Of a DNA stretch of 60,218 nt, positions 41,875 to 51,472 are shown in pieces. A program made the translations under genes and the position numbers. Where the stretch lies: NCBI GenBank assembly GCA_031272985.1, contig JAISSU010000030.1, forward strand, positions 1 to 60,218, in the 5' to 3' direction. This DNA is from Lachnospiraceae bacterium (GTDB lineage: Bacteria; Bacillota; Clostridia; Lachnospirales; Lachnospiraceae). The notes beneath the pieces are model-generated. The model did not search any database. It was given only the letters and a program-made list of their open reading frames with translations, and was not told the origin of the DNA. Positions within the stretch are counted from its first letter, which is position 1; each line of letters starts with the position of its first letter.

Positions 41875-42597
41875 ATGATTACAAGATTAGCATATTATTT
41901 TCCTTTGGTTTGGGATCCTACGTACATTTTAGTTATTGTTGGCATAGTTTTTAGTCTGATTGCTTCATCGAGGATGAAAGCGACCTTTTCGAAGTATTCG
42001 AAGGTACAAAGCTACTCAGGGCTCACCGGTCAGAGCGCTGCCGCGCAGATTCTTCTTTATGCGGGCATCAGCGATGTGCAGATTAATCAGATAGCGGGAG
42101 ATCTTACGGACAATTATAATCCAAGAGAAAATACGCTTAATCTCTCGCAGTCGACAGCTTATTCTAATTCTGTGGCAGCTATAGGCGTGGCAGCGCATGA
42201 ATGCGGGCACGCAATGCAGCACCGAGAAGGATATGCACCTATTAAGGTAAGGAACGCATTGGTTCCCGTCGCCAATCTCGGGAGTACTTTGGCATGGCCG
42301 ATTATTCTGATAGGACTTTTATTTAATAACAGTATGTCGCCCGTACTATTAAATATAGGTATATTCTTATTTTTGGGAGCCGTATTATTTCAGCTTGTGA
42401 CATTGCCGGTGGAGCTGGATGCTTCAAGAAGAGCACTCGTTACGTTGCAAAATACGGGACTGCTGGCAGGAGATGAATTAGACGCCGCAGGAAAGGTGCT
42501 AAAAGCAGCGGCATGGACATATGTTGCCGCGGCAGCCGCGTCAATGCTTCAATTATTGAGGATAATACTTCTCTCACGCGGAAGGAGACGTTCTTGA
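41875..42597 (+). CDS. YugP-like membrane zinc metallopeptidase
   Basis: A 240-residue protein with a zinc-protease motif HECGHAMQH (near residues 106-114) and several membrane segments, one at the N-terminus and three in the C-terminal half. It belongs to the YugP/Zn_peptidase_2 family; substrates are unknown. It sits between fmt and rsmB, a common place in Clostridia. Ribosome site AAGGAGGG. Confidence 0.88.
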   Translation: MITRLAYYFPLVWDPTYILVIVGIVFSLIASSRMKATFSKYSKVQSYSGLTGQSAAAQILLYAGISDVQINQIAGDLTDNYNPRENTLNLSQSTAYSNSVAAIGVAAHECGHAMQHREGYAPIKVRNALVPVANLGSTLAWPIILIGLLFNNSMSPVLLNIGIFLFLGAVLFQLVTLPVELDASRRALVTLQNTGLLAGDELDAAGKVLKAAAWTYVAAAAASMLQLLRIILLSRGRRRS

Positions 42598-44030
42598 CAC
42601 AAAGAAATTTAAATGACAGGAAATACACTGTTAATAAGAAAGACACTATTAATAAGAAAGACGCTCACAAAAAAGGTGATTTTGTCGGAGGTAAAAGAAC
42701 AAATGTTAACATAAGAACGAATGTTAACATCCGTGCCGAAGCCTTGAAGGTACTGTTAACGATAACGCAAGAAAATGCTTTAAGTCACATGGCAATCAAA
42801 GAGACACTGGATGCGCACCGCGACTGGAAAAAAGCGGACAGGGCATTTTTATCAAGAGCGGTCTTAGGTGTTTTGGAGAGGCAGATTACCATAGATTGGA
42901 TGATTAACAAAATCTCCGATACCAAAACAAGCGATATGGATTCTTGGATCCTGAACTTACTAAGACTGGGGATTTACCAGCTTTATTATATGGAAAAGGT
43001 CCCGGACAGTGCCATCTGTAATGAGGCGGTAAAGCTGGTTAAGGCATCAAAATTAGAGAGACTGTCAGGCTTTGTAAATGCTATACTTAGAAATGCAGCG
43101 AGACAAAATCTTTTAGATGAATTGCCAAAGAGCAATACAGTGAAAGATGTTTCAATCAGGTATTCGCTGCCTGAGTGGCTGATAAATTATTGGGATGAAG
43201 AGGTCCCCATAGAGACCGTCTGTGCTATGGGGGAGGCGTTCCTTAATGAAGCGCCTATTACAATAAGGGCGAATTTAAGCCGCATTACGACGGATGAACT
43301 CATTAAATCATTATCAGAGGATGGCATTAAGTGCACGCCGGTAGCAGGCGTGCCCGGAGCTATTTTGATTTCGCAAATTGACAGACTTGATAGTTTAAAG
43401 AGTTTTAGAGAAGGACTTTTTTACGTGCAGGATGTAAGTGCGATGTCTGTCATTGATAATCTGGATATTAGAAATGGCATGCAAATCTTGGATGTGTGCG
43501 CCGCGCCCGGAGGAAAGGCTCTTCACATGGCTGAAAAGTTAAATGGCAGCGGGCTCGTGGAAGCAAGGGATTTAACCAATAAAAAGGTGGATTTGCTGAA
43601 AAATGCGATTGCAAAGAGTAAACTTACTAATATCAGAGCGGTAAAAGGGGACGCGCTCTGTTATGATTCAAAATGGGAGAAAAAAGCGGATATTGTACTC
43701 GCGGATCTCCCTTGCTCGGGACTCGGAGTAATTGGGCGAAAGCCTGATATTAAGAATCGAGTTAACATAAAAAGTGTCATGGAGCTTGCAAAAATGCAGC
43801 AGGAAATTTTGCAAATCGTCTGTAATTATGTGAAGCCGGGCGGTATATTGGTATATTCGACTTGTACGGTCAGTTTCGATGAAAACGAGAGCAATGTCAA
43901 TAAATTTTTGCATAATACGCATGGTTTTGTTTTGGAAAGTGAACGCATGCGATTTCCCGGTATTAATGAGGGAGATGGAAGTTACTGCGCTATATTGAGA
44001 AGAAAATTAGCGCAAAATCAAGAAAATTAA
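42594..44030 (+). CDS. rsmB: 16S rRNA m5C967 methyltransferase RsmB
   Basis: A 478-residue protein with an N-terminal NusB-like RNA-binding domain and a C-terminal methyltransferase: SAM site DVCAAPGGKALHMAE and the two Cys motifs LPCSGLGVIGRKPD and YSTCTVSFDENES. It methylates C967 of 16S rRNA. The start is TTG 42594, overlapping the previous stop (TTGA), with AAGGAGA upstream. The first 50 residues are an unusual basic extension with short repeats (NKKDTINKKD; TNVNIRTNVNIR) encoded by imperfect DNA repeats. Confidence 0.9.
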   Translation: MTQRNLNDRKYTVNKKDTINKKDAHKKGDFVGGKRTNVNIRTNVNIRAEALKVLLTITQENALSHMAIKETLDAHRDWKKADRAFLSRAVLGVLERQITIDWMINKISDTKTSDMDSWILNLLRLGIYQLYYMEKVPDSAICNEAVKLVKASKLERLSGFVNAILRNAARQNLLDELPKSNTVKDVSIRYSLPEWLINYWDEEVPIETVCAMGEAFLNEAPITIRANLSRITTDELIKSLSEDGIKCTPVAGVPGAILISQIDRLDSLKSFREGLFYVQDVSAMSVIDNLDIRNGMQILDVCAAPGGKALHMAEKLNGSGLVEARDLTNKKVDLLKNAIAKSKLTNIRAVKGDALCYDSKWEKKADIVLADLPCSGLGVIGRKPDIKNRVNIKSVMELAKMQQEILQIVCNYVKPGGILVYSTCTVSFDENESNVNKFLHNTHGFVLESERMRFPGINEGDGSYCAILRRKLAQNQEN

Positions 44031-44108
44031 GAAAAGTTTTTTTGCGGAGGTCAGGTATTATTATAACGCATTACTTTGCGTAATGTTTTGAAAGCGTGGA
44101 AAGGTGTT

Positions 44109-45143
44109 ATGGAAAAGAGAGAGATTGGTATATTTACATTGCCGGAACTTAATAAAGAGCTGAAAGCGTGGAACGAACCGAGGTTTCGAACCGAGCAAAT
44201 CTACCGCTGGATCCATGAAAAACTGGTGGAGAGTTTCTCACAGATGACGAATCTGCCTTTTCCCATAAGGGAAAGGCTCGAGAATTCGTATTCGCTTAAG
44301 TATCCCGAGATAGTCGAAATGCATGAATCGGAAAAAGACGGGACGCAGAAGTATCTTTTTTCGCTTAACGATGGTGAATTAATCGAAAGCGTCAGGATTC
44401 CGCAGGATTTCGGAGATTCAGTATGCGTTTCATCTCAGGTGGGATGCGCGATGAACTGTGCTTTTTGTGCCTCGGGAATAGACGGAAAAATAAGGAACCT
44501 TTCGGCTTTTGAGATGCTGGCGCAGGTTTACGCCATTCAGAAATCATGCGGGCAGAGGGTTTCAAATGTGGTCGTCATGGGAATGGGCGAGCCTTTGGAT
44601 AATTACGATAATTTAGTAAAATTCGTCAGAATCCTCTCTGGTGAGGGAGGACTTAAGATAAGCAGGAGAAATATCACGGTTTCGACCTGTGGCGTCGTGC
44701 CAGGAATAAGAAAGCTCTGCGAAGAGATAACCGGAATCACATTGGCATTGTCTCTGCATGCGGCTACTCAGGAGTTGCGAGAGACTCTGATGCCGGTAGC
44801 TAAGACTTGGCCGCTGGATGAAGTTATGGAAGCCTGCGAGGAGTATTTCAAGAAAACTGGGCGAAGAGTGACATACGAATATGCCCTGATTAAGAATGTC
44901 AATGACCGGGACGAGGATATTGAAGCTCTGGCAAAGCTTTTGGAAGGGCAGAATTGCCATGTGAATCTAATCCCTGTTAATAAGGTTTCGGGCAAAGCTT
45001 TCTCAAAAGTTAATAAGCTTAAAGCGACCGAAGTGAAAAATAAGCTTGAAAAAAGTGGAATAAATGTTACTATTAGAAAAGAAAGAGGCTCTGATATTGG
45101 CGGCGCCTGCGGTCAATTAAGGAGGCACAAGGCAGCTTTATGA
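44109..45143 (+). CDS. rlmN: Dual-specificity RNA methyltransferase RlmN
   Basis: A 344-residue radical-SAM enzyme with Cys113, Cys117 and Cys120 (CAMNCAFC) holding the iron-sulfur cluster and the conserved C-terminal Cys in GGACGQLR that takes part in methyl transfer. It makes m2A2503 in 23S rRNA and m2A37 in some tRNAs. ATG 44109 is preferred to the TTG at 44076 because of the GAAAGGTG site and family length. It overlaps the phosphatase by 4 bases. Confidence 0.95.
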   Translation: MEKREIGIFTLPELNKELKAWNEPRFRTEQIYRWIHEKLVESFSQMTNLPFPIRERLENSYSLKYPEIVEMHESEKDGTQKYLFSLNDGELIESVRIPQDFGDSVCVSSQVGCAMNCAFCASGIDGKIRNLSAFEMLAQVYAIQKSCGQRVSNVVVMGMGEPLDNYDNLVKFVRILSGEGGLKISRRNITVSTCGVVPGIRKLCEEITGITLALSLHAATQELRETLMPVAKTWPLDEVMEACEEYFKKTGRRVTYEYALIKNVNDRDEDIEALAKLLEGQNCHVNLIPVNKVSGKAFSKVNKLKATEVKNKLEKSGINVTIRKERGSDIGGACGQLRRHKAAL

Positions 45144-45862
45144 AATATTTCTCGCAGACCGACATAGGGAAAAAGCGTGTCGTTAATCAGGATTACGTAT
45201 ACGCTACCGCAGAGCCTGTCGGTCCGTTCCCCAATTTATTTGTGGTCGCGGACGGAATGGGCGGGCATAAAGCAGGGGACTTTGCGTCCCGCTTTACGGT
45301 GGCTGTTTTACAGCGGGAATTGGATAAGATGCCAAAGGTAGCTCCGAAAGAGACTTTAAAAGAGGTCATCCAGATTGCCAATGAAAGGCTGATAAAGGCC
45401 GCATCTGAAGACATTAAGCTCGACGGCATGGGCACAACACTGGTGGTAGCAACGGTGATCGGCGCTTCGCTGTATTTTGCGAATGTAGGCGATTCCCGTT
45501 TATATATTGTTAATGAGAAAATCAAACAATTATCAAAGGATCATTCTTTGGTGGAGGAAATGGTGCGAATGGGAGGTATCAAGGCTGAGGAAGCGAGAAA
45601 TCATCCTGATAAAAATATTATCACTCGTGCCATAGGTGTTAAGGAAGAAGTTGAAAGTGATGTTTATGAGTACCCTTTAAAAAACGGGGACAAAATACTC
45701 ATGTGCACGGACGGTCTGAGCAATATGGTCGAGGATGAAGACATGTTTGACATCATAAAAAGCTCAAGAGATATAGTCGAGGCTGTCGGAATGCTGATTA
45801 ATAAGGCAAACAGTAACGGAGGCAGGGATAATATCGGTGTAGTGATGGTAGAACCTTACTGA
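45140..45862 (+). CDS. prpC: PP2C-type Ser/Thr phosphatase (PrpC/Stp)
   Basis: A 240-residue PP2C phosphatase. Metal ligands are in DYVYATAEP and VVADGMGGHKAGD near the start, LYFANVGDSRLY in the middle and MCTDGLSNMV and GGRDNIGVV near the end. It reverses phosphorylation by the kinase encoded next door. Overlap with rlmN (ATGA). Confidence 0.95.
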   Translation: MKYFSQTDIGKKRVVNQDYVYATAEPVGPFPNLFVVADGMGGHKAGDFASRFTVAVLQRELDKMPKVAPKETLKEVIQIANERLIKAASEDIKLDGMGTTLVVATVIGASLYFANVGDSRLYIVNEKIKQLSKDHSLVEEMVRMGGIKAEEARNHPDKNIITRAIGVKEEVESDVYEYPLKNGDKILMCTDGLSNMVEDEDMFDIIKSSRDIVEAVGMLINKANSNGGRDNIGVVMVEPY

Positions 45863-45887
45863 ATAGTCTTAACGAAGAGGTAGACGG

Positions 45888-47999
45888 ATGAAAGATGCAA
45901 TAATCATTGGAAAACGATATGAAGTACTCAGCAAAATAGGCGCGGGCGGAATGGCGGATGTCTATAAAGGACATGATACCAAATTAGACCGCAACGTCGC
46001 CATTAAAGTGCTGAAAAAGGAGTATCGCGAAGACGCTAATTTCGTAGATAAATTCATCTCCGAAGCCCAGTCGGCGGCAGGCCTGATGCACCCTAATATC
46101 GTAAATGTTTATGATGTGGGTGAGGATAGAGGTCTTTACTATATGGTAATGGAACTCGTCGAGGGCATTACTCTTAAGGACTATATACGTAAAAAAGGGA
46201 AGCTCTCACACCCGGAGACTGTCAGTATAGCTATTCAGGTATGTAATGGTCTGGGGGCGGCGCACGCTGCGGGGATCGTCCATAGGGACATTAAGCCTCA
46301 TAATATTATTATTTCAAAGGACGGAAAAGTTAAGGTCACGGATTTTGGTATCGCAAAAGCAATAACTTCCGAGACCGTTACTACCAATGCTATGGGGTCC
46401 GTTCATTATACTTCTCCCGAGCAGGCACGCGGCGGGTACAGCGATGCGAAAAGTGATATTTACTCAATGGGAATCACACTCTTTGAGATGGTAACGGGGA
46501 GAGTGCCCTTTGACGGAGATTCGACAGTCAGCGTCGCCATGAAGCACATTCAGGAAGATATTACATTGCCGACTGTTTATGCGCCGGATTTGCCTTATTC
46601 CTTAGAGCAGATTATTCTTAAATGTACACAAAAAAATGTCGAGAGGCGTTATAAAAACGTCGATGAATTAATAAAGGATTTAAAACATTCTCTGATAGAT
46701 CCTGAAGGGCATTTTGTGGCGATTGCACCCGAGGGCACGGCTGAGACTATTCTTATTAATATGGATGATATGAACAATATCCGCAGAAGATACGGAGGCA
46801 GAAAGCCTAAACGCGAAGAAGTCTACGTACAGGAAGACGAAGAGCTCGAAGAAGACGAGGATTTAGAAGAAATCGAAGACGAAGAAGATGACTATGAAGA
46901 GGCCTTTGACGATGATTATCCGAGAAAGTCTAACCGTCGTCGTAAGGGCGGTGCTGCCGTTAATCCCGGAATGAGTAAACTCGTTAAGATTCTGACCGCC
47001 GTAGTCGGAGCCATAATATTATTGATACTCATATTTATGCTTTTAAAAGCTGCCGGATTGTTTAAGGGCGGGACCGGTGATCTTAATGAAGATCAGAATA
47101 CCGAAGAGCTGGAGGGCATGATCGATGTACCCAATCTATTAGGACTGACAAAAGAAGAAGCAGAAAGAAAGCTCGCCGCTTATGATTTGGTCTTAAGTGT
47201 AAAGGCCGGCAGGGAGTCAGAACAGTATGAAGAAGGGCAGATTTCGGAGCAGACACCCGCAGAAGGTAAAAAGGTCGAAGCGGGATCGACAGTAGAAGTC
47301 GTCTTAAGCACAGGTTTAATCGGTGCGGAAATTGAGATCCCTGACATCAGCGGTATGAGTGAGGATCAGGCGAAGAAAGCATTGAAAGAACTGGGATTCG
47401 AAGCTGTTACGTCGGATTATTTATTTGATCCCGATATAGATGAGGGTGATGCTATAGGAACACAGCCTTCTGCACATTCAAAAGCCACGAAGAAGACGCC
47501 TATTATTGTTCAAATCAGTAAAGGTGTTGAAAAATTCGAAGTGCCTAATGTCTCCGGTCAGGATAGAAGCGCCGCAGAGAGTGCACTTAAAAATGCGGGA
47601 TTTCAGGTGAGCGTTAAAGAGGAATTCTCTGACAGCGTTGAATCGGGAAAGGTTATTTCTCAGAGTCCGTCGGGAGGCAAGAAAGCCGACGATGGTTCGT
47701 CAGTTGAAATAGTGGTAAGTAAGGGCAAAGAAAAGGTAACTATTCCCAATGTGGGATGGATGACAGAAAGCGAAGCCACAAGTACGCTGCAAGGATTGGG
47801 ACTTAATGTTTCGGTAGTCCGTCAGAATGATAGCACAGTTTCATCAGGACTTTGCATTGAGACGAATCCCTATCAAGGGCAATCCGTGGACAAGGGAACT
47901 ACCGTAACGCTCTATGTCAGCACCGGTCCTGCGGCCACCCCGACCCCGGATCCCGGCACACAGCAACAACAGCAAACGACAGGCGGCACTACCGGTTAG
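45888..47999 (+). CDS. prkC: PASTA-domain Ser/Thr protein kinase (PrkC/Stk)
   Basis: A 703-residue membrane kinase. The cytoplasmic kinase (about 10-275) has GAGGMADVYKG, the Lys in VAIKVLKK, HRDIKPHNIII and DFGIAKA. A juxtamembrane acidic/basic stretch (about 305-355) precedes one membrane helix (about 370-392). Outside are four PASTA domains (about 410-680: starts IDVPNLLG, IEIPDISG, FEVPNVSG, VTIPNVGW) and a Thr/Gln/Pro tail. The kinase senses muropeptides or lipid II and controls growth and wall synthesis. Confidence 0.96.
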   Translation: MKDAIIIGKRYEVLSKIGAGGMADVYKGHDTKLDRNVAIKVLKKEYREDANFVDKFISEAQSAAGLMHPNIVNVYDVGEDRGLYYMVMELVEGITLKDYIRKKGKLSHPETVSIAIQVCNGLGAAHAAGIVHRDIKPHNIIISKDGKVKVTDFGIAKAITSETVTTNAMGSVHYTSPEQARGGYSDAKSDIYSMGITLFEMVTGRVPFDGDSTVSVAMKHIQEDITLPTVYAPDLPYSLEQIILKCTQKNVERRYKNVDELIKDLKHSLIDPEGHFVAIAPEGTAETILINMDDMNNIRRRYGGRKPKREEVYVQEDEELEEDEDLEEIEDEEDDYEEAFDDDYPRKSNRRRKGGAAVNPGMSKLVKILTAVVGAIILLILIFMLLKAAGLFKGGTGDLNEDQNTEELEGMIDVPNLLGLTKEEAERKLAAYDLVLSVKAGRESEQYEEGQISEQTPAEGKKVEAGSTVEVVLSTGLIGAEIEIPDISGMSEDQAKKALKELGFEAVTSDYLFDPDIDEGDAIGTQPSAHSKATKKTPIIVQISKGVEKFEVPNVSGQDRSAAESALKNAGFQVSVKEEFSDSVESGKVISQSPSGGKKADDGSSVEIVVSKGKEKVTIPNVGWMTESEATSTLQGLGLNVSVVRQNDSTVSSGLCIETNPYQGQSVDKGTTVTLYVSTGPAATPTPDPGTQQQQQTTGGTTG

Positions 48000-48004
48000 A
48001 AAAC

Positions 48005-48895
48005 ATGAGTCGATTCACAAAGGGCAGAATTATGAAAGGTATCGCCGGATTTTACTATGTAGATGTGGTGGAATCCGGTGTTTATGCTTGCAGGGCACGA
48101 GGGCTCTTCAGAAAAGAAGGACAAAAGCCGTTAGTGGGAGATAATGTCGAAATTGAAATAACCGACGAAAGCGACATGGAAGGTAATGTCGTAGATATCC
48201 TCCCCAGAGTAAACGAGATGTTAAGGCCCAATTGCGCGAATGTCGATCAGGTAATAGTACTTCTGGCAATGAAAAAACCGGTTCCGCATTTGTCATTGGT
48301 TAATAGATTACTCGTTCGTATGGAAGCTGAAAAACTACCTGTTTATCTGATTTTTAATAAGCAGGATTTGGTAACCGAGGAGGAAACGCAGTACTTTCGC
48401 AATATTTACGAGAAAGCCGGAGTCAATCTTTTGTTTGTCAGCGTCTTAAAAGAGCAGAATTTGGATAAAGTAAGTGAGATTCTGACAGGGAAGACCACCG
48501 TATTGGCAGGACCGTCGGGTGTGGGGAAATCTTCACTTCTAAACTATTTTTGTCCGAATGCCGATATGGAGACCGGGGATTTAAGCAAGAAGATTGACAG
48601 AGGCAAACACACCACGAGGCATCTGGAGTTATTTATGGTGAAACCTGACACGTGGCTTTGCGATACTCCGGGGTTTTCATCGATATACATAGGTGAAATT
48701 GACGAAAAATCACTGAAGAATTATTTTCCTGAATTTGAAGCCTATGAAGGAAGATGCCGGTTTCAGGGCTGCGTTCATGTTAATGAACCGGATTGCGCGG
48801 TGATCGAAGCAGTTAATATGGGAAATATCAGCCGCGAACGTTATGAGGGTTATGTTGAAATTTATAAAGAATGTCATGATGCGCGAAAATATTAG
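48005..48895 (+). CDS. rsgA: Small ribosomal subunit biogenesis GTPase RsgA
   Basis: A 296-residue circularly permuted GTPase: N-terminal OB fold (KGIAGFYYVDV), G4 motif FNKQDLV before the G1 loop GPSGVGKSSLLN and DTPGFSS, then a zinc site near GCVHVNEPDCAV. It helps late maturation of the 30S subunit. ATG 48005 was chosen because family members have about ten residues before IxKGIAGFYYV; the ribosome site is weak, so coupling to prkC is likely. Confidence 0.95.
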   Translation: MSRFTKGRIMKGIAGFYYVDVVESGVYACRARGLFRKEGQKPLVGDNVEIEITDESDMEGNVVDILPRVNEMLRPNCANVDQVIVLLAMKKPVPHLSLVNRLLVRMEAEKLPVYLIFNKQDLVTEEETQYFRNIYEKAGVNLLFVSVLKEQNLDKVSEILTGKTTVLAGPSGVGKSSLLNYFCPNADMETGDLSKKIDRGKHTTRHLELFMVKPDTWLCDTPGFSSIYIGEIDEKSLKNYFPEFEAYEGRCRFQGCVHVNEPDCAVIEAVNMGNISRERYEGYVEIYKECHDARKY

Positions 48896-48965
48896 ATCAG
48901 CACATGAAAATAAATATGGAAATACACTTAAGTAAGTAAGCAAGTAAGATTTGGAGGTTTGAGAT

Positions 48966-49625
48966 TTGGAATATATAATGGCACCGTCCATTTTATCGGC
49001 GGATTTTTTACATTTACAGGACGACTTGGAAAAGGCGGGCGAAGCGAAATATATACATTTTGACGTAATGGATGGTTTATTTGTACCATCGATTTCATTC
49101 GGCCTTCCGGTTTTAAAAGCCGTAAGGAAGGCGACAACGGCTGTAATGGATGTTCACCTTATGATTCAGGATCCTATTCGCTATGTTAAGGCTTTTAAAG
49201 AGGCGGGAGCAGATATTCTGACAGTACATGTCGAGGCATGTAAAGATGTGGAAGGAACGCTAAACGAGATAAAGAATGAAGGAATGAAGGTCGGGTTGAG
49301 TCTTTGTCCCGAAACAGATTTAGATGCAATTAAGCCATATTTAGCGCTTATTGATATGCTTCTTATTATGAGCGTACATCCGGGATTCGGGGGTCAGGCA
49401 TATATTCCGGAATCAACGGCTAAAATTAAGGAAGCAAGAGAAATGATTGCCGAGACACATAAGGAAACCTATTTGGAAGTGGACGGCGGAATTTACCAGA
49501 GTAATGTCAGAGAGATTTTGGAAGCGGGGGCTAATGTAATAGTGGCAGGGACGGCGGTGTTTAAAGGCGATATAGCCGGCAATATCAGAGCATTTCATGA
49601 GATTATGGCTTCAATGAAGCATTGA
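48966..49625 (+). CDS. rpe: Ribulose-phosphate 3-epimerase
   Basis: A 219-residue TIM-barrel epimerase with APSILSADFLHLQDD, HFDVMDGLFVPSISFG, DVHLMIQDP and SVHPGFGGQ, which carry the metal and catalytic residues. It interconverts ribulose- and xylulose-5-phosphate in the pentose phosphate pathway. TTG 48966 is favoured because TTGGAGG lies 9 bases upstream; ATG 48978 would be too far. A (TAAG) repeat tract precedes it at 48928-48947. Confidence 0.95.
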   Translation: MEYIMAPSILSADFLHLQDDLEKAGEAKYIHFDVMDGLFVPSISFGLPVLKAVRKATTAVMDVHLMIQDPIRYVKAFKEAGADILTVHVEACKDVEGTLNEIKNEGMKVGLSLCPETDLDAIKPYLALIDMLLIMSVHPGFGGQAYIPESTAKIKEAREMIAETHKETYLEVDGGIYQSNVREILEAGANVIVAGTAVFKGDIAGNIRAFHEIMASMKH

Positions 49626-49668
49626 TGCCGGCGGGGAAAGCACGTTAATGCGTGCCCGGAGGTAGGAC

Positions 49669-50322
49669 ATGAGCAGAAAGACTATTATCATCAGCGGGGG
49701 GACATTACCAGAACAGGCAGTACTTGAGATACTAAAAGAACACGAGGGAGCGAGTATTATTGGTGTAGATAGGGGGATGGAGTTTCTTTACAGGCACGGT
49801 ATCAAACCTGATTATTTAGTGGGTGATTTTGACAGCGTGTCAGAGGAAATCGCAGATTATTACAGAAATAAAACAAGGATCCCGATTAGGGAGTTTAACC
49901 CTCAAAAGGATGTTTCGGATACCGAGATAGCTGTGCGTATGGCAATGACTCTCGGAGGAAAAAAAATATTGATTCTGGGCGCTACCGGGGGAAGGCTGGA
50001 TCATTTATGGGCTAACATTCAAACGCTCAAAGTTGCTTTTCAGGCAGGCGCTGACGCGGAAATAATAGATTCCCAAAACAGAATAAGGCTCATTAAGGAT
50101 GTGTTTACTCTTAAAAAAGAGGATGCTTTCGGAAAATACTTTTCGGTGTTTCCTTTCGGCGAAGCCGTGTATGGGGTGACAATTAAAGGAGCGAAATACA
50201 ATCTGGACGGAAAAACACTGGAATTCGGCAATTCACTGACTGTCAGCAATGAAATAATCGGCAGTGAGCTTTCGATATCCTCGAGCTCGGGGATACTTAT
50301 ATTTATGGAAACAAAGGATTAG
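49669..50322 (+). CDS. thiN: Thiamine pyrophosphokinase
   Basis: A 217-residue thiamine pyrophosphokinase. The catalytic domain has GVDRGMEFLYRHGIKPDYLVGDFDS and the NPQKDVSDTEIAV and GATGGRLDHLWANI motifs; the C-terminal beta domain binds thiamine. It makes thiamine diphosphate from thiamine and ATP. The prkC-rsgA-rpe-thiN order is conserved in Firmicutes. GGAGGT ribosome site. Confidence 0.94.
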   Translation: MSRKTIIISGGTLPEQAVLEILKEHEGASIIGVDRGMEFLYRHGIKPDYLVGDFDSVSEEIADYYRNKTRIPIREFNPQKDVSDTEIAVRMAMTLGGKKILILGATGGRLDHLWANIQTLKVAFQAGADAEIIDSQNRIRLIKDVFTLKKEDAFGKYFSVFPFGEAVYGVTIKGAKYNLDGKTLEFGNSLTVSNEIIGSELSISSSSGILIFMETKD

Positions 50323-50333
50323 GAGATGAATTT

Positions 50334-51434
50334 ATGAAACTTGGAATAGTGGGTTTGCCCAATGTAGGAAAGAGTACGCTATTTAATTCAATGACATCGG
50401 GCAAGGCCGAGTCGGCTAATTATCCCTTTTGTACAATTGACCCCAATATAGGAATAGTGGCGGTACCTGATAACAGGCTTACAGTATTAGGTGAGTTATT
50501 TCATACAAAAAAAATAGTTCCCGCTGCCATTGAATTCGTGGATATCGCAGGCTTAGTTAAGGGCGCTTCGAAAGGCGAAGGGCTGGGAAATCAATTCCTT
50601 GGAAATATTCGCGAGGTCGACGCAATTATCCACGTGGTGCGTTGTTTTGAAGATGAAAACGTGGTTCATGTAGACGGCAGAGTCGATCCGTTACGTGATT
50701 TAGAGACAATTCAATATGAGCTGATTTTCTCGGATTTGGAAATCCTCGAAAGAAGAATCGCAAAGTGCTCAAAGTCTGCGAGAAATGATAAGGCAGCGGC
50801 AAAGGAGTTGGAACTTCTTAATAAGATAAAAGAACATCTGGAAAAGGGAGTAAGCGCACTTACCTTTGATGATTTTGCCGATGACGAAGAGGCAGCCTTA
50901 TTTTCGGGCTATCAATTGCTAACAGCTAAGCCGGTAATATATGCAGCGAATGTTTCGGAGGGTGATCTGGCCGATGGCGCAGCTTCTAATGAACATGTCG
51001 CAAAGCTTAAAGAAAAGGCGAAATCCGAGGGCAGCGAGGTCTTTGTGATTTGTGCAAAGATAGAGCAGGAATTGGCTGAGCTTAGCGACGAAGAAAAATC
51101 GATGTTCCTTGACGATTTGGGAGTGGAGGAATCGGGACTTCAAAAGCTCATAAAAGCGAGTTATTCAATACTTGGGTTGATTAGTTTTCTAACTGCAGGG
51201 GAGCCTGAGTGTAGGGCGTGGACTATTAATAAAGGCACAAAGGCACCTCAGGCGGCCGGAAAAATACACTCTGATTTTGAAAGAGGATTTATCCGCGCCG
51301 AGGTCATTTCGTATGACGATCTGGTGGCCTGCAAAGGGCACGCTCTCGCAAAGGAAAAGGGGCTTATTCGCCTCGAAGGAAAGGACTATGTAGTAAAAGA
51401 CGGAGATGTGATATTATTCAGATTCAATGTATGA
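50334..51434 (+). CDS. ychF: YchF/OLA1-type redox-regulated ATPase
   Basis: A 366-residue YchF: GLPNVGKSTLFN (P loop), DIAGLVKGASKGEG (switch) and a C-terminal TGS domain. The usual NKxD guanine motif is replaced by NVSEGD, matching the NxxE form that gives this family ATP preference. It interacts with ribosomes and in several bacteria affects stress responses. TTAGGAGA precedes ATG 50334. Confidence 0.96.
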   Translation: MKLGIVGLPNVGKSTLFNSMTSGKAESANYPFCTIDPNIGIVAVPDNRLTVLGELFHTKKIVPAAIEFVDIAGLVKGASKGEGLGNQFLGNIREVDAIIHVVRCFEDENVVHVDGRVDPLRDLETIQYELIFSDLEILERRIAKCSKSARNDKAAAKELELLNKIKEHLEKGVSALTFDDFADDEEAALFSGYQLLTAKPVIYAANVSEGDLADGAASNEHVAKLKEKAKSEGSEVFVICAKIEQELAELSDEEKSMFLDDLGVEESGLQKLIKASYSILGLISFLTAGEPECRAWTINKGTKAPQAAGKIHSDFERGFIRAEVISYDDLVACKGHALAKEKGLIRLEGKDYVVKDGDVILFRFNV

Positions 51435-51472
51435 TTATAGATAAGTAATTATTGATAATGGAGGAAGTTTAC

